This document shows positions 18,415 through 28,325 of a stretch of DNA of 64,000 bases, in pieces (positions within the stretch are counted from its first letter, which is position 1; the number at the start of each line of letters is the position of its first letter). The notes beneath the pieces are model-generated. The model did no database searches. It was not told the DNA's origin and was given only the letters and a program-made list of their open reading frames with translations. Position numbers and translations under genes: made by a program. The DNA comes from Albimonas donghaensis (GTDB taxonomy: Bacteria; Pseudomonadota; Alphaproteobacteria; Rhodobacterales; Rhodobacteraceae): NCBI RefSeq assembly GCF_900106695.1, contig NZ_FNMZ01000001.1, positions 62,001 through 126,000 of the forward strand, in the 5' to 3' direction.

Positions 18415-19575
18415 ATGGACTGGACCCTCCGCGGCGGCGCGCCGCTCGGCCCCGGCGCGCCTGCGGGCGACCTGCTGCATCTGACCGGCGGGCGCATCGA
18501 CGCGCGGGGGGCGGAAGGGGCGCAGGTCTTCGACGCTTCGGGGCTGACGGTGGCGCCGGGGCTGATCGACCTGCATGGCGACGGGTTCGAGCGGAACCTC
18601 TCGCCCCGCCCCGGCGTGCTCTTCGACCCCGAGATCGCGCTGGCCGAGACCGACCGACAGCTCACCGCCAACGGCATCACCACCGCCTGGCTGGCCGTGA
18701 CCATCAGCTGGGAGCCGGGGCTGCGCAGCCTGGACACCGCGCGCAGGCTGGTCGAGGCCTGGACCCGCCTGCGCGGCGCCTTCGCGTGCGACATGCGCCT
18801 GCAATTGCGCTGGGAGGTCTATGCGCTCGACGCCGTGGAGCAGGTGGAGGCGTGGCTGGCGCTGGAGCCGCGCCCGGCGATCGCCTTCAACGACCATTTC
18901 ACCGGCCTGTTCGATCCCACGACCCGGATGGCGAAAAGCCTCGACAAATACGCCGCGCGCTCGGGGCTGAGCGTGGAGGCGTATCGGGAGATGATCGGGC
19001 GGCTCGCGGCGCGCCGGGACGAGGTCGCGCCCGCCATCGCGCGGCTTGCGGCCGCCGCGGCGCGGGCCGGGGCGCCCCGGCTCGCCCATGACGAGCCGGA
19101 CGCCGCGACCCGCCGCGCCAACCGCGCGCTGGGGATCGACGTCTCCGAGTTTCCGCTGTCGCGCGAGGCGGCGGCGGCGGCGGCCGAGGCCGGCGAGGTC
19201 GTGGTCCTGGGCGCGCCCAACGTGGTGCGCGGCGGCAGCCATATCGGCGCGCTGGACGCCGAGCCCGCGGCGGCCGAGGGGCTCTGCACGGCGCTGGCCT
19301 CGGACTATTACTACCCCGCGCCGCTCGCCGCCGCGGCGCGCCTTCTGGCGCGGGGGGACATGGCGCCGGAGGCCGTGTGGGGCCTGGTTTCGGCCGGGCC
19401 GGCGCGGGCCATGGGGCTGCGCGACCGGGGCGCTCTGGCGCCCGGGATGCGCGGCGATCTCGTGCTGATCCGGCGCGACGGGCCGCGGGCGCGGGTGGTC
19501 GCGGTGTTCGTCGGCGGCGCTCCGGCCTGGTGCGCGGAGCCCTGGAGGATCGCCGGCGCGACCGTGCCGGCCTGA
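18415..19575 (+). CDS. phnM: PhnM-type phosphonate-metabolism amidohydrolase (triphosphate diphosphatase)
   Basis: A 386-residue cytoplasmic amidohydrolase-superfamily enzyme. Known PhnM cleaves pyrophosphate from alpha-D-ribose 1-methylphosphonate 5-triphosphate in the C-P lyase pathway. Landmarks are VAPGLIDLHGDGFERN (metal-binding D-x-H, about 48-63), NGITTAW, FNDHFTGLFDP, and LASDYYYPAPL near 298-308. The genes for the C-P lyase core (phnGHIJKL) are not adjacent, so PhnM either works with genes elsewhere or on a related substrate. ATG 18415 follows GAAGAAGGA. Divergent from the phnDCE transporter. Confidence 0.87.
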   Translation: MDWTLRGGAPLGPGAPAGDLLHLTGGRIDARGAEGAQVFDASGLTVAPGLIDLHGDGFERNLSPRPGVLFDPEIALAETDRQLTANGITTAWLAVTISWEPGLRSLDTARRLVEAWTRLRGAFACDMRLQLRWEVYALDAVEQVEAWLALEPRPAIAFNDHFTGLFDPTTRMAKSLDKYAARSGLSVEAYREMIGRLAARRDEVAPAIARLAAAAARAGAPRLAHDEPDAATRRANRALGIDVSEFPLSREAAAAAAEAGEVVVLGAPNVVRGGSHIGALDAEPAAAEGLCTALASDYYYPAPLAAAARLLARGDMAPEAVWGLVSAGPARAMGLRDRGALAPGMRGDLVLIRRDGPRARVVAVFVGGAPAWCAEPWRIAGATVPA

Positions 19576-20121
19576 GGCGGGGCGGCCCGAAGCCGGGCTC
19601 CACCGCAGGGTGCATGGCGACGGGCGTCCCGGGCAGCGGGTTCGGCCTCGCCGGACCGGGGGGAAGGCGGCTCCAGGACGTGTTTTCACCCCTGCGCAGG
19701 GCGGAGGTCCGTGCGGACCCCGCATGGGGGGAACCCGCGCCGGTCTCAACCGTTTCGAGCGGGGAAAACCATGAAATTCATATACTTGAAGATAGGTGGT
19801 TCCGAGCCCCAACGCTCTCCCCCTGGGCGAGTTTGCCTAAACAACGATAGCGCGTGTGGATTTCTGCGTGCTAGTTTCGCACAGTCGGCGGCGGAATCGC
19901 GCCCGGCCGTGGCGGCGCCTCATGTCTCGGGCCGTCACCTGCCTGACGCATCGTCGACGTAGACTTCGGCGGCGGCCGTGCTCAACCGTCAAGAGCATGG
20001 CCATGCCTGCGCGCCCGCGACGGCGCGCCCCTGCGGGGCGGGGGTATCTCTCACGCCCGCCTGCCGTTCGCCATGACCGCGGACGGATCATCGTCGTTCC
20101 CAACGTCAAGCGAGTCACCTG
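19576..20121. other. 546-bp gene-free stretch with an AT-rich island
   Basis: No convincing gene. The first 180 bp are GC-rich, including a small hairpin GGTCCGTGCGGACC near 19707. Positions about 19760-19890 are strikingly AT-richer than all neighbours. A short frame from an ATG at 19771 (63 codons, GGGGA upstream) runs through it but resembles no family I know. The rest leads into the sulfatase signal peptide. This may be the sulfatase promoter region or a relic of acquired DNA. Confidence 0.6.
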
Positions 20122-21705
20122 ATGCGACAGACATCCCTGGCGGCGGCGGCCCTGGCCGCGATCGCCGCCTTTGCGGCAAGTCCGGCTACGGCGCAGGACG
20201 CCGCCGAAAAGCCCAACATCCTGGTGATCTGGGGCGACGATGTCGGCCAGTCCAACATTTCCGCCTACACCATGGGCATGATGGGTTACCGGACCCCCAA
20301 CATCGACCGGATCGCCGAAGAGGGCATGATCTTCACCGACTATTACGGCGAGCAGTCCTGCACCGCCGGCCGGTCGTCCTTCATCATGGGCCAGTCGGTG
20401 TTCCGCACCGGCCTGTCCAAGGTGGGCCTGCCCGGCGCCGATCTGGGCATGCAGGAAGAGGACCCGACCATCGCCGGCATCCTCAAGGCGCAGGGCTACG
20501 ACACCGGGCAGTTCGGCAAGAACCACCTCGGCGATAAGGACGAGCACCTGCCGACCAATCACGGTTTCGACGAGTTCTTCGGCAACCTCTACCACCTCAA
20601 CGCCGAGGAGGAGCCCGAGAACGAGGACTATCCCGGCGAGATGGTGATGGCCGACGGCCAGACCTTCCGCGACAAGTTCGGCCCGCGCGGCGTCATCAAG
20701 TCCTCCGCCGACGGCCAGATCGAAGACACCGGCCCGCTGACCAAGAAGCGCATGCAGACGGTGGACGACGAGACCGTCGCCGCCGCCCTCGACTTCATCG
20801 AGCGCAAGACCGCCGAGGGCACGCCCTGGTTCGTGTGGTGGTCCGGCACCCGCATGCATTTCCGCACCCATGTGAAGCCGGAAATGCGCGAGACCGCCGA
20901 CCAGATGGCCGGCCGCCACCTGGACGAATACCAGGCCGGCATGGTCGAGCATGACCTGCATATCGGCCAGTTCCTCGACAAGCTCGACGAGCTGAACATC
21001 GCCGACGACACGGTGGTGTTCTACTCGACCGACAACGGGCCGCACATGAACACCTGGCCCGACGCGGCGATGACCCCGTTCTGGGGCGAGAAGAACACCC
21101 AGTGGGAAGGCGCCTGGCGCGTCCCCGCCATGGTGCGCTGGCCCGGCCGGATCGAGGAGGGCTCGATCAACAACGAGATCGTGCACCACATGGACTGGCT
21201 CCCGACCTTCGCCGCCATCGCCGGCGAGCCGGAGATCAAGGAAAAGCTGCTGGAAGGCGGCGTCCAGGCCATCGGGCGCGAGTACAAGGTGCATCTCGAC
21301 GGCTACAACATCATGCCGCTGCTGATCGGCGAGGCCGACAAGTCCCCGCGTGAGGAGATCTTCTACTTCACCGATGACGGCGACCTGGCCGCGCTGCGCT
21401 GGAACGACTGGAAGCTGACCTTCCTGGAGCAGAAGGCCTGGGCCACGTTCCGCGCCTGGATGGAGCCGCTGACCGAGCTGCGCGTGCCCCTGATCACCAA
21501 CCTGCGCCGCGATCCCTACGAACGGGCCTACCGCACGTCCAACACCTATTACGACTGGCTGCTGGACCGGGCCTACATGCTGGTGCCGGCCCAGGCCTAT
21601 GTCGGGAACTTCCTGGCCACCTTCCAGGAATTCCCGCCGCGCCAGAAGGCGGCGAGCTTCTCGCTCGACCAGGTGATGGAGAAGATGACGCCCCCGGCCC
21701 AGTGA
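20122..21705 (+). CDS. Exported arylsulfatase 1
   Basis: A 527-residue type I sulfatase with a Sec signal (MRQTSLAAAALAAIAAFAAS...ATAQ). It should hydrolyse sulfate esters in the periplasm, freeing sulfate. The metal-binding start is NILVIWGDDVGQSN (32-45). The formylglycine site is Cys80 in SCTAGRSSF (CxAxR form). Further sulfatase landmarks are GKNHLG, TNHGFDEFFGNLYHLN and STDNGP. The Cys must be oxidised by a formylglycine-generating enzyme, not seen in this window. It heads a same-strand array with a second sulfatase, a HAD phosphatase and a MoxR/Bat module. A 73-bp stretch is identical to the next gene. Confidence 0.92.
   Translation: MRQTSLAAAALAAIAAFAASPATAQDAAEKPNILVIWGDDVGQSNISAYTMGMMGYRTPNIDRIAEEGMIFTDYYGEQSCTAGRSSFIMGQSVFRTGLSKVGLPGADLGMQEEDPTIAGILKAQGYDTGQFGKNHLGDKDEHLPTNHGFDEFFGNLYHLNAEEEPENEDYPGEMVMADGQTFRDKFGPRGVIKSSADGQIEDTGPLTKKRMQTVDDETVAAALDFIERKTAEGTPWFVWWSGTRMHFRTHVKPEMRETADQMAGRHLDEYQAGMVEHDLHIGQFLDKLDELNIADDTVVFYSTDNGPHMNTWPDAAMTPFWGEKNTQWEGAWRVPAMVRWPGRIEEGSINNEIVHHMDWLPTFAAIAGEPEIKEKLLEGGVQAIGREYKVHLDGYNIMPLLIGEADKSPREEIFYFTDDGDLAALRWNDWKLTFLEQKAWATFRAWMEPLTELRVPLITNLRRDPYERAYRTSNTYYDWLLDRAYMLVPAQAYVGNFLATFQEFPPRQKAASFSLDQVMEKMTPPAQ
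20543..20615 (+). repeat. 73-bp tract identical to 22245-22317 (sulfatase paralogues)
   Basis: By eye, 20543-20615 in the first sulfatase and 22245-22317 in the second are identical over 73 bases, third codon positions included, and encode HLPTNHGFDEFFGNLYHLN and a few more residues. Flanking sequence diverges at once. This suggests recent gene conversion between the paralogues. Confidence 0.85.
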
Positions 21706-21817
21706 GCCGGCCCGCGTGATCGCCTGAACGGCGGGCTCCCCGGCCCGTCTTCGGCCGCCCCGTCGCGGGGGCGGCCGACACGCTTGCCCCCTGACCGGGC
21801 ATCCTCTCTCGCACAGG

Positions 21818-23398
21818 ATGAAAGACCTCATGACGCTGGCAAGAACACTCGTCGCGGCCGCCGCCGCGACGCTCGTCTTCGGCGGACCGCTCGCGGCCCA
21901 GGACTCCGAAAAGCCCAATATCCTCGTGATCTGGGGCGACGACATCGGCGTGCACAACATCAGCGCCTACAATCACGGGATCATGGGCTACCAGACCCCG
22001 AACATCGACCGGCTCGCCAAGGAAGGCGCGATGTTCACCGACGCCTACGGCCAGCAGAGCTGCACCGCCGGCCGCGCCGCCTTCATGCTGGGGCAGAGCC
22101 CGTTCCGCACCGGCCTGCTGACCATCGGCATGCCCGGCTCGGACCACGGCATCCCCGACTGGACGCCGACCATCGCCGAGGTGCTCAAGGAGCAGGGCTA
22201 CGCCACCGCGCAGTTCGGCAAGAACCATTTCGGCGACCAGGATCAGCACCTGCCGACCAATCACGGTTTCGACGAGTTCTTCGGCAACCTCTACCACCTC
22301 AACGCCGAGGAGGAGCCGGAGGGCTATTACTACCCCAAGGATCCGGAGTTCCGCGAGAAATACGGCCCCCGCGGCGTCATCAAGTCGACCGCCGACGGCG
22401 AGATCGAGGACACCGGCCCGCTGAACACCAAGCGGATGGAGACCGTGGACGAGGAGTTCCTCGCCGCCGGGCTCGATTTCCTCGAACGGACCACCGCCGA
22501 GGGCAAGCCCTTCTTCATGTGGTTCAACGCCACCCGCATGCACGTCTGGACCCATCTGAAGCCCGAGTCCCAGGGCGTCACCGGCGTCGGGCTCTATCCC
22601 GACGGCATGGTGGAGCATGACGGCCATGTGGGCCAGCTGCTCGACAAGCTCGACGAACTGGGCGTCGCCGACAACACCATCGTCATGTATTCGACCGACA
22701 ACGGCGCCGAGGCCGTGACCTGGCCCGATGGCGGCACCACCCCGTTCCACGGCGAGAAGGGCGACACCTTCGAGGGCGCGTTCCGCGTGCCGCTGCTGGT
22801 GAAATGGCCGGGCGTGCTCGAGGAAGGCACGATCATCAACGACATCGTCGCGCATGAGGACTGGCTGCCGACCTTCGCCGCCGCCGCCGGCGACGCCGAT
22901 GTGGTCGAGAGCATGAAGGCCGGCGCGACCTATAACGGCAAGGAGTTCAAGGTCCATCTCGACGGCTACAACATGATGCCGTTCTTCAGCGGCGAGGTCG
23001 AAGCCGGCCCGCGCAAGGAGATGTTCTACTTCTCCCAGGGGGGGGAGCTGAACGCCGTCCGGGTCGGCCCCTGGAAGACCCATTTCGCGCTGCTCAACGG
23101 CAACATCGCCCAGGCGACGCGCGACGTGACCTCCTGGCCCACGGTCATCAACCTGCGGGCCGATCCCTATGAGAAGGCCTGGCTCGAATCCGGCATGTAC
23201 ATCCGCTGGTATGCGGAGAACACCATGTGGACCTTCGTGCCGGTGCAGGAGACGATCAAGGAGTTCTTCTCGACCTTCGCGGACTATCCCTACCAGGCGG
23301 GGTCGTCGCTGACCGCCGCCAATCTCGGCTACGACACCCTGCGCAACGCGGAGCTGATGAAGCGTCTCGAAGCGCAGGGCTTCAAGCCCAAGCAGTAA
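21818..23398 (+). CDS. Exported arylsulfatase 2
   Basis: A 526-residue paralogue of the upstream sulfatase, with a Sec signal (TLARTLVAAAAATLVFG...LAAQ). It has the metal-binding NILVIWGDDIGVHN and the formylglycine Cys82 in SCTAGRAAF. Other landmarks are GKNHFGDQ, TNHGFDEFFGNLYHLN and STDNGAEA. Two starts are possible: ATG 21818 (AGG directly before it) or ATG 21830 (AGGATGAAAG upstream); the signal peptide works with either. Substrate specificity is unknown; it may differ from the first copy given divergence outside the conserved core. Confidence 0.9.
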   Translation: MKDLMTLARTLVAAAAATLVFGGPLAAQDSEKPNILVIWGDDIGVHNISAYNHGIMGYQTPNIDRLAKEGAMFTDAYGQQSCTAGRAAFMLGQSPFRTGLLTIGMPGSDHGIPDWTPTIAEVLKEQGYATAQFGKNHFGDQDQHLPTNHGFDEFFGNLYHLNAEEEPEGYYYPKDPEFREKYGPRGVIKSTADGEIEDTGPLNTKRMETVDEEFLAAGLDFLERTTAEGKPFFMWFNATRMHVWTHLKPESQGVTGVGLYPDGMVEHDGHVGQLLDKLDELGVADNTIVMYSTDNGAEAVTWPDGGTTPFHGEKGDTFEGAFRVPLLVKWPGVLEEGTIINDIVAHEDWLPTFAAAAGDADVVESMKAGATYNGKEFKVHLDGYNMMPFFSGEVEAGPRKEMFYFSQGGELNAVRVGPWKTHFALLNGNIAQATRDVTSWPTVINLRADPYEKAWLESGMYIRWYAENTMWTFVPVQETIKEFFSTFADYPYQAGSSLTAANLGYDTLRNAELMKRLEAQGFKPKQ

Positions 23399-23496
23399 GG
23401 CGCCGGGCGCCGCGCGCGCCCCTCGCCCCTTTCCGGACAGGCCAGAGACCCGGGCCGCGATCGCGCGGCCCGGGTCCCCCACCGAAGGACGAGCCC

Positions 23497-24512
23497 ATGC
23501 GCCCCAACGCTTCCGTTTCCGCCCAGACCCCCGCCCTGATCCCCGCCCTGATCCCCGCCTGCGTTCTCGCCGCCGCCTTCGCCCTGCCGGGCGCGGCCTC
23601 GGCGGACCCGCTGCCCTCCTGGCGCGATGACGGCGCGCAGGCCCGGATCGAGGCCTTCGTCGAGGCGGTCACCGACCCGGCCTCCGAAGACTACGTGACC
23701 CCCGCCCGCCGCATCGCCGTCTTCGACAATGACGGCACGCTGTGGTCCGAGCAGCCCGCCTATTTCCAGCTGCTCTTCGCGCTGGACGTGCTGAAGACGA
23801 AAGCCGAGGCCGACCCGTCCATCCTCACCTCCGACGTGCTCAAGGCCGCCGCCGCCGGGGACATGGAGGGCATGATGGCCGGCGGCGTGAAGGGCCTGCT
23901 GGAGGTCGTCGACGTCAGCCATGCGGGCATGAGCGTCGAGGCCTTCCAGGCCGACGCCGCCGCATGGCTGGCGGAGACGGCGCACCCGACCTCCGATCTG
24001 CCCTACGCCGCGATGACCTACCAGCCGATGATCGAGCTTCTGTCCTATCTGCGCGACGAGGGGTTCTCGACCTGGATCGTCTCGGGCGGCGGCGTGCATT
24101 TCATCCGCGCCGTGGCCCAGGACGCCTACGGCATCCCGCCCTGGCAGGTGATCGGCTCGCGCGGGAACCTCTCCTACGACGCCGAGGGCAAGGCGTTGAT
24201 GAAGGACGGCGGCGTCAGCCTCGTCGACGACAAGGAGGGCAAGCCGGTCGGCATCGACCAGCAGATCGGCGTGCGCCCGATCCTCGCCGCGGGCAATTCC
24301 GACGGCGATTTCGCCATGCTGGACTACGTGACCGCGGGCGACGGCCCCTCGCTGGGCCTGCTGGTCCACCACACCGACGGCGCGCGCGAATTCGCCTATG
24401 ACCGCGAGGGCCATATCGGCGTGCTGAACCAGGGGCTGGACGAGGCCGAGGGCCGCGGCTGGCTGCTGGTCGACATGAAGGCCGACTGGACCCGCATCTG
24501 GACCGGCGGCGA

Positions 24513-24516
<4 letters not shown>
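23497..24516 (+). CDS. Exported HAD-superfamily phosphatase (phosphoserine-phosphatase-like)
   Basis: A 339-residue protein with an N-terminal signal (about 1-35, hydrophobic with an ALIPALIPA repeat). HAD motif I is VFDNDGTLW, motif II is WIVSGGGVHF and motif IV is GNSDGDFAML. These give the Asp nucleophile and metal site of a small-molecule phosphatase with a helical cap (about 95-190). Export to the periplasm is unusual for this fold but matches the sulfatase neighbours. Its stop overlaps the moxR-type start by ATGA, so it belongs to the same transcript as the MoxR/Bat module. Substrate unknown. Confidence 0.82.
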
Positions 24517-25550
<1,034 letters not shown>

Positions 25551-25570
25551 TCGGCGGAGGGGTTTTCACG

Positions 25571-26572
25571 ATGCGCGACCGCGCCGCTCGAACCCGCCTC
25601 GGCCTCGACGTCCCGCCGCCCCCGGCGGAGGCGGAGGCGGACCCGCGGGTGCATGTCTCCCTCGCCGGGCTGCGGGGGCTGGAGGGGCGGGCGCGCGCGC
25701 TGTCCTTTCTGCCCCGCCAGCCCGCGCGCTCGGCGCTCAACGGCCGGCACGGCTCGCGGATGCGGGGCAGGGGGCTGAACTTCGAGGAGCTGCGCGGCTA
25801 CCTCCCCGGCGACGACATCCGCGCCATCGACTGGAAGGTCACCGCCCGCACCGGCCGCCCCCATGTCCGGGTGATGACCGAGGAACGCGACCGCCCCGCG
25901 CTGATCGTGGTCGATCAGCGCATGTCGATGTTCTTCGGCTCGCGGCTCAACATGAAGTCGGTGACGGCGGCCGAGGCGGCGGCGCTGGCCGCCTTCCGCA
26001 TCCTCGACCAGGGCGACCGGGTGGGCGGCATCGTCTTCGGCGACGAGACCATCGCCGAGATCCGCCCCCAGCGCAGCCGCGCCGCGCTCGACCGTCTGCT
26101 GACCGCGCTGGTCGTCGCCAACGGCGCCCTGCATGCCGAGGCGCCGGCGGTGGCGCCGGTGTCGCTGACCCGCGTGCTGCGGGCGGTGGCGCGGATCGCG
26201 CCGCGCAATCACCTGGTGATCCTGATCTCGGATTTCGACGTGATCGACGACGAGACGCGGCGGCTGGTCTCCACCCTCTCGCGGCGCAATGACCTGGTGC
26301 TGGGCGTGGTCACCGACCCGCTGGCCGAGACGTTGCCCGAGGGCCTGCGCCTGCTGGTCTCGGACGGCGAGCTGCAGGCCGAGGTCGACACCGGCGACCG
26401 CGCCACCCATCGCCGTCTGCGCGACATGGCCGAGGGGCGGCTGGCCGAGGCGCTGGACTGGCAGCGCAGCTTCGGCGTGCCGCTGCTGCCGCTGAGCGCG
26501 GGGGAGGAGACCTTGCCCCAGATGCGCCGCCTGATGGGCCTCGGCCCCGGCCGCGCGGGAGGCGGGCGATGA
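25571..26572 (+). CDS. DUF58 domain protein of MoxR module
   Basis: A 333-residue cytoplasmic protein. The DUF58 signature is GRGLNFEELRGYLPGDDIRA followed by IDWKVTARTGRPHVR. A degenerate VWA-like fold follows, with LIVVDQRMSMFFGS and LVILISDFDVIDD. DUF58 proteins bind the MoxR ATPase and act as adaptor or scaffold. ATG 25571 has GGAGGGG upstream. It ends with an ATGA overlap with the DUF4381 gene. Confidence 0.9.
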   Translation: MRDRAARTRLGLDVPPPPAEAEADPRVHVSLAGLRGLEGRARALSFLPRQPARSALNGRHGSRMRGRGLNFEELRGYLPGDDIRAIDWKVTARTGRPHVRVMTEERDRPALIVVDQRMSMFFGSRLNMKSVTAAEAAALAAFRILDQGDRVGGIVFGDETIAEIRPQRSRAALDRLLTALVVANGALHAEAPAVAPVSLTRVLRAVARIAPRNHLVILISDFDVIDDETRRLVSTLSRRNDLVLGVVTDPLAETLPEGLRLLVSDGELQAEVDTGDRATHRRLRDMAEGRLAEALDWQRSFGVPLLPLSAGEETLPQMRRLMGLGPGRAGGGR

Positions 26573-27204
26573 GCGACGCGGCGCCTGACGCGGGCGCGCC
26601 CGGCGCGGTCCCGCCCGGCGCCCCGGAAACGGGGGCCGGGGCGGCGCCCGGCGCGGGCGTCGCGGTCGAAGCCGGCGCGGACACCACCTCCGCTTCCACC
26701 TCCGCTTCCGGCGCCGATGGTGTCGTGACCCCGCCGGAATCGCTGGTCGGTCTGCTGGACCAGCTCGCCCAGCCGGTTCCGCCGCCGCCGATCTCCATGG
26801 CGCCCCAGACCGCCGGCTGGGCGGTGGCGGGCGTCGTGCTGCTGATCCTTCTGGCCCTGGTCGCGATCCGCGCCGCGCGCCGCCGCCGGGCGAACGCCTA
26901 TCGCCGCGCGGCGCTGGCGGCGCTGGCGCGCGCGGGCGACGATCCGGCGGCGGTCGCCGCCATCCTGCGCCGCACGGCCCTCGTCGCCTATCCGCGCGAG
27001 CAGGTCGCCGGCCTCCATGGCGCCGCATGGCTGCGCTTCCTCGACGAGACCGCCGGCGCCGGGGCGGGCGGCGGTCTCTCCGACGGTCCCGGCGCCGCCC
27101 TGATCGCCGCCCCCTACGCGCCCGGCCCGCACGCGGTCCCCGGCCTCGGCGCCGCGGCGGCCGACTGGGTGCGCCGCCACCGCGCCCCGGAGGCCGTGCG
27201 ATGA
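26569..27204 (+). CDS. DUF4381 membrane protein of MoxR/Bat module
   Basis: A 211-residue protein with an Ala/Gly/Pro-rich N-terminus (1-50). A PPESLVGLLDQLAQPVPPPP segment, one transmembrane helix (WAVAGVVLLILLALVAI, about 84-100) and a C-terminal cytoplasmic part (YRRAALAALARAGDDPAAVA, WLRFLDET) follow. DUF4381 proteins are regularly found between DUF58 and VWA genes in Bat-type operons. It overlaps both neighbours by four bases. Probably anchors the cytoplasmic MoxR-DUF58 pair to the membrane VWA proteins. Confidence 0.85.
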   Translation: MSDAAPDAGAPGAVPPGAPETGAGAAPGAGVAVEAGADTTSASTSASGADGVVTPPESLVGLLDQLAQPVPPPPISMAPQTAGWAVAGVVLLILLALVAIRAARRRRANAYRRAALAALARAGDDPAAVAAILRRTALVAYPREQVAGLHGAAWLRFLDETAGAGAGGGLSDGPGAALIAAPYAPGPHAVPGLGAAAADWVRRHRAPEAVR

Positions 27205-28325
27205 TCTCTCTCGGTCTGCCCTGGGCGCTGGCGCTGGCGCCCCTGCCGCTGCTGATCTGGCGGCTCGTCCCCCCGCATCGCGAACGCGCCTCCGCCCTGC
27301 GCTTCCCCTTCTTCCGCCGCATCGCCGAGGCCGCGGGGGCCGAGCCCCGCCGCGGCGCCGTGGTGCTCGCCCGCTCCCGCCTCCAGATGGGGGCTGCGGC
27401 GCTGGTCTGGCTCTTGCTGGTCGCGGCCCTCGCCGCGCCGGAGCGGGTCGGCGACCCGGTCGAGGTCACCCGCGCCGCGCGCGACGTGGCGCTGGCCATC
27501 GACATTTCGGGCTCCATGGACACGCGCGATTTCGCGACCGAGGACGGCCCGCCCCAGCAGCGCCTCGCCGCCGTGCGCGACGTGGTCTCCGACTTCGTGG
27601 CGGGGCGGGAAGGCGACCGCATGGCGCTGATCGTGTTCGGCTCCAAGGCCTATCTTCAGGCGCCGCTGACCGAGGACCTGTCGGCCATCGAGGAGCTGCT
27701 GGCGCGCACCGAGGTCGGCATGGCCGGGCCGCATACCGCGCTGGGCGACGCCATCGGGCTGGCGATCCGGACCTTCGAGGCCTCGGAGATCGAGCAGCGC
27801 CTGCTGATCCTGCTTTCGGACGGCGCCGACACCGCCAGCCGGATGAGCCCGGTCAACGCCGCCGAGATCGCCGCGGATCGGGGGGTGGAGATCCATACCA
27901 TCGGCGTCGGCGACCCCGAGGCCTCGGGCGAGGACCGGGTGGACCTGGACGCGCTGAAGGACATCGCGGCGCGCACCGGGGGGCGGTATTTCTTCGCCGG
28001 AGACGCCGACGCGCTGGAGGCGGTATACGCAAGCATCGACGCGCTCGCCCCGCGGGAGGTGGAGACCCTGTCCTGGCGGCCCCGGCAGGCGCTGGCCTGG
28101 ATCCCGCTGACCGCCGCGGCGCTGATCGGCATGGCCGCCACCGCCGCCCTGCATCTGGGCGCCGCCGGGGGCGGGCTGCGCGCGGGCGGGGGCGGGCTGC
28201 GCGCGGGCGGGGGGCGTCGGGGCCGGGACCGGGCCGGGACCGACATCGCGCCCGCAGCCGGGCCAGAAGCCGGGCCCGAACCCAGGCCCGAAGCCGGGCC
28301 CGAATCCAGAGAGGACGCGGCGTGA
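27201..28325 (+). CDS. VWA-domain membrane protein, BatA-like
   Basis: A 374-residue membrane protein with an N-terminal helix pair (about 1-20 and 60-80) and a C-terminal helix (about 293-315) around a VWA domain. The metal-ion-dependent adhesion site is complete: DISGS, a Thr in GPHTALGD, and SDGAD. The domain should lie in the periplasm and bind proteins through a divalent ion. The last 55 residues are low-complexity, with GGGLRAG repeated twice and a run of Pro-Glu-Ala-Gly motifs, and are not part of the family core. Start overlaps the DUF4381 stop (ATGA). Confidence 0.88.
   Translation: MISLGLPWALALAPLPLLIWRLVPPHRERASALRFPFFRRIAEAAGAEPRRGAVVLARSRLQMGAAALVWLLLVAALAAPERVGDPVEVTRAARDVALAIDISGSMDTRDFATEDGPPQQRLAAVRDVVSDFVAGREGDRMALIVFGSKAYLQAPLTEDLSAIEELLARTEVGMAGPHTALGDAIGLAIRTFEASEIEQRLLILLSDGADTASRMSPVNAAEIAADRGVEIHTIGVGDPEASGEDRVDLDALKDIAARTGGRYFFAGDADALEAVYASIDALAPREVETLSWRPRQALAWIPLTAAALIGMAATAALHLGAAGGGLRAGGGGLRAGGGRRGRDRAGTDIAPAAGPEAGPEPRPEAGPESREDAA
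28167..28208 (+). repeat. 21-bp tandem duplication encoding a 7-residue repeat
   Basis: Two exact 21-bp units (28167-28187 and 28188-28208) encode consecutive GGGLRAG repeats in the C-terminal tail of the BatA-like protein. A second imperfect repeat region encoding Pro-Glu-Ala-Gly units follows at about 28257-28310. Confidence 0.8.

Noticed and set aside
19771-19962. 63-codon frame in the gap before the first sulfatase
   Set aside because: It has a plausible ribosome site but no recognisable family and runs into sequence with no coding signature; listed only as a finding.
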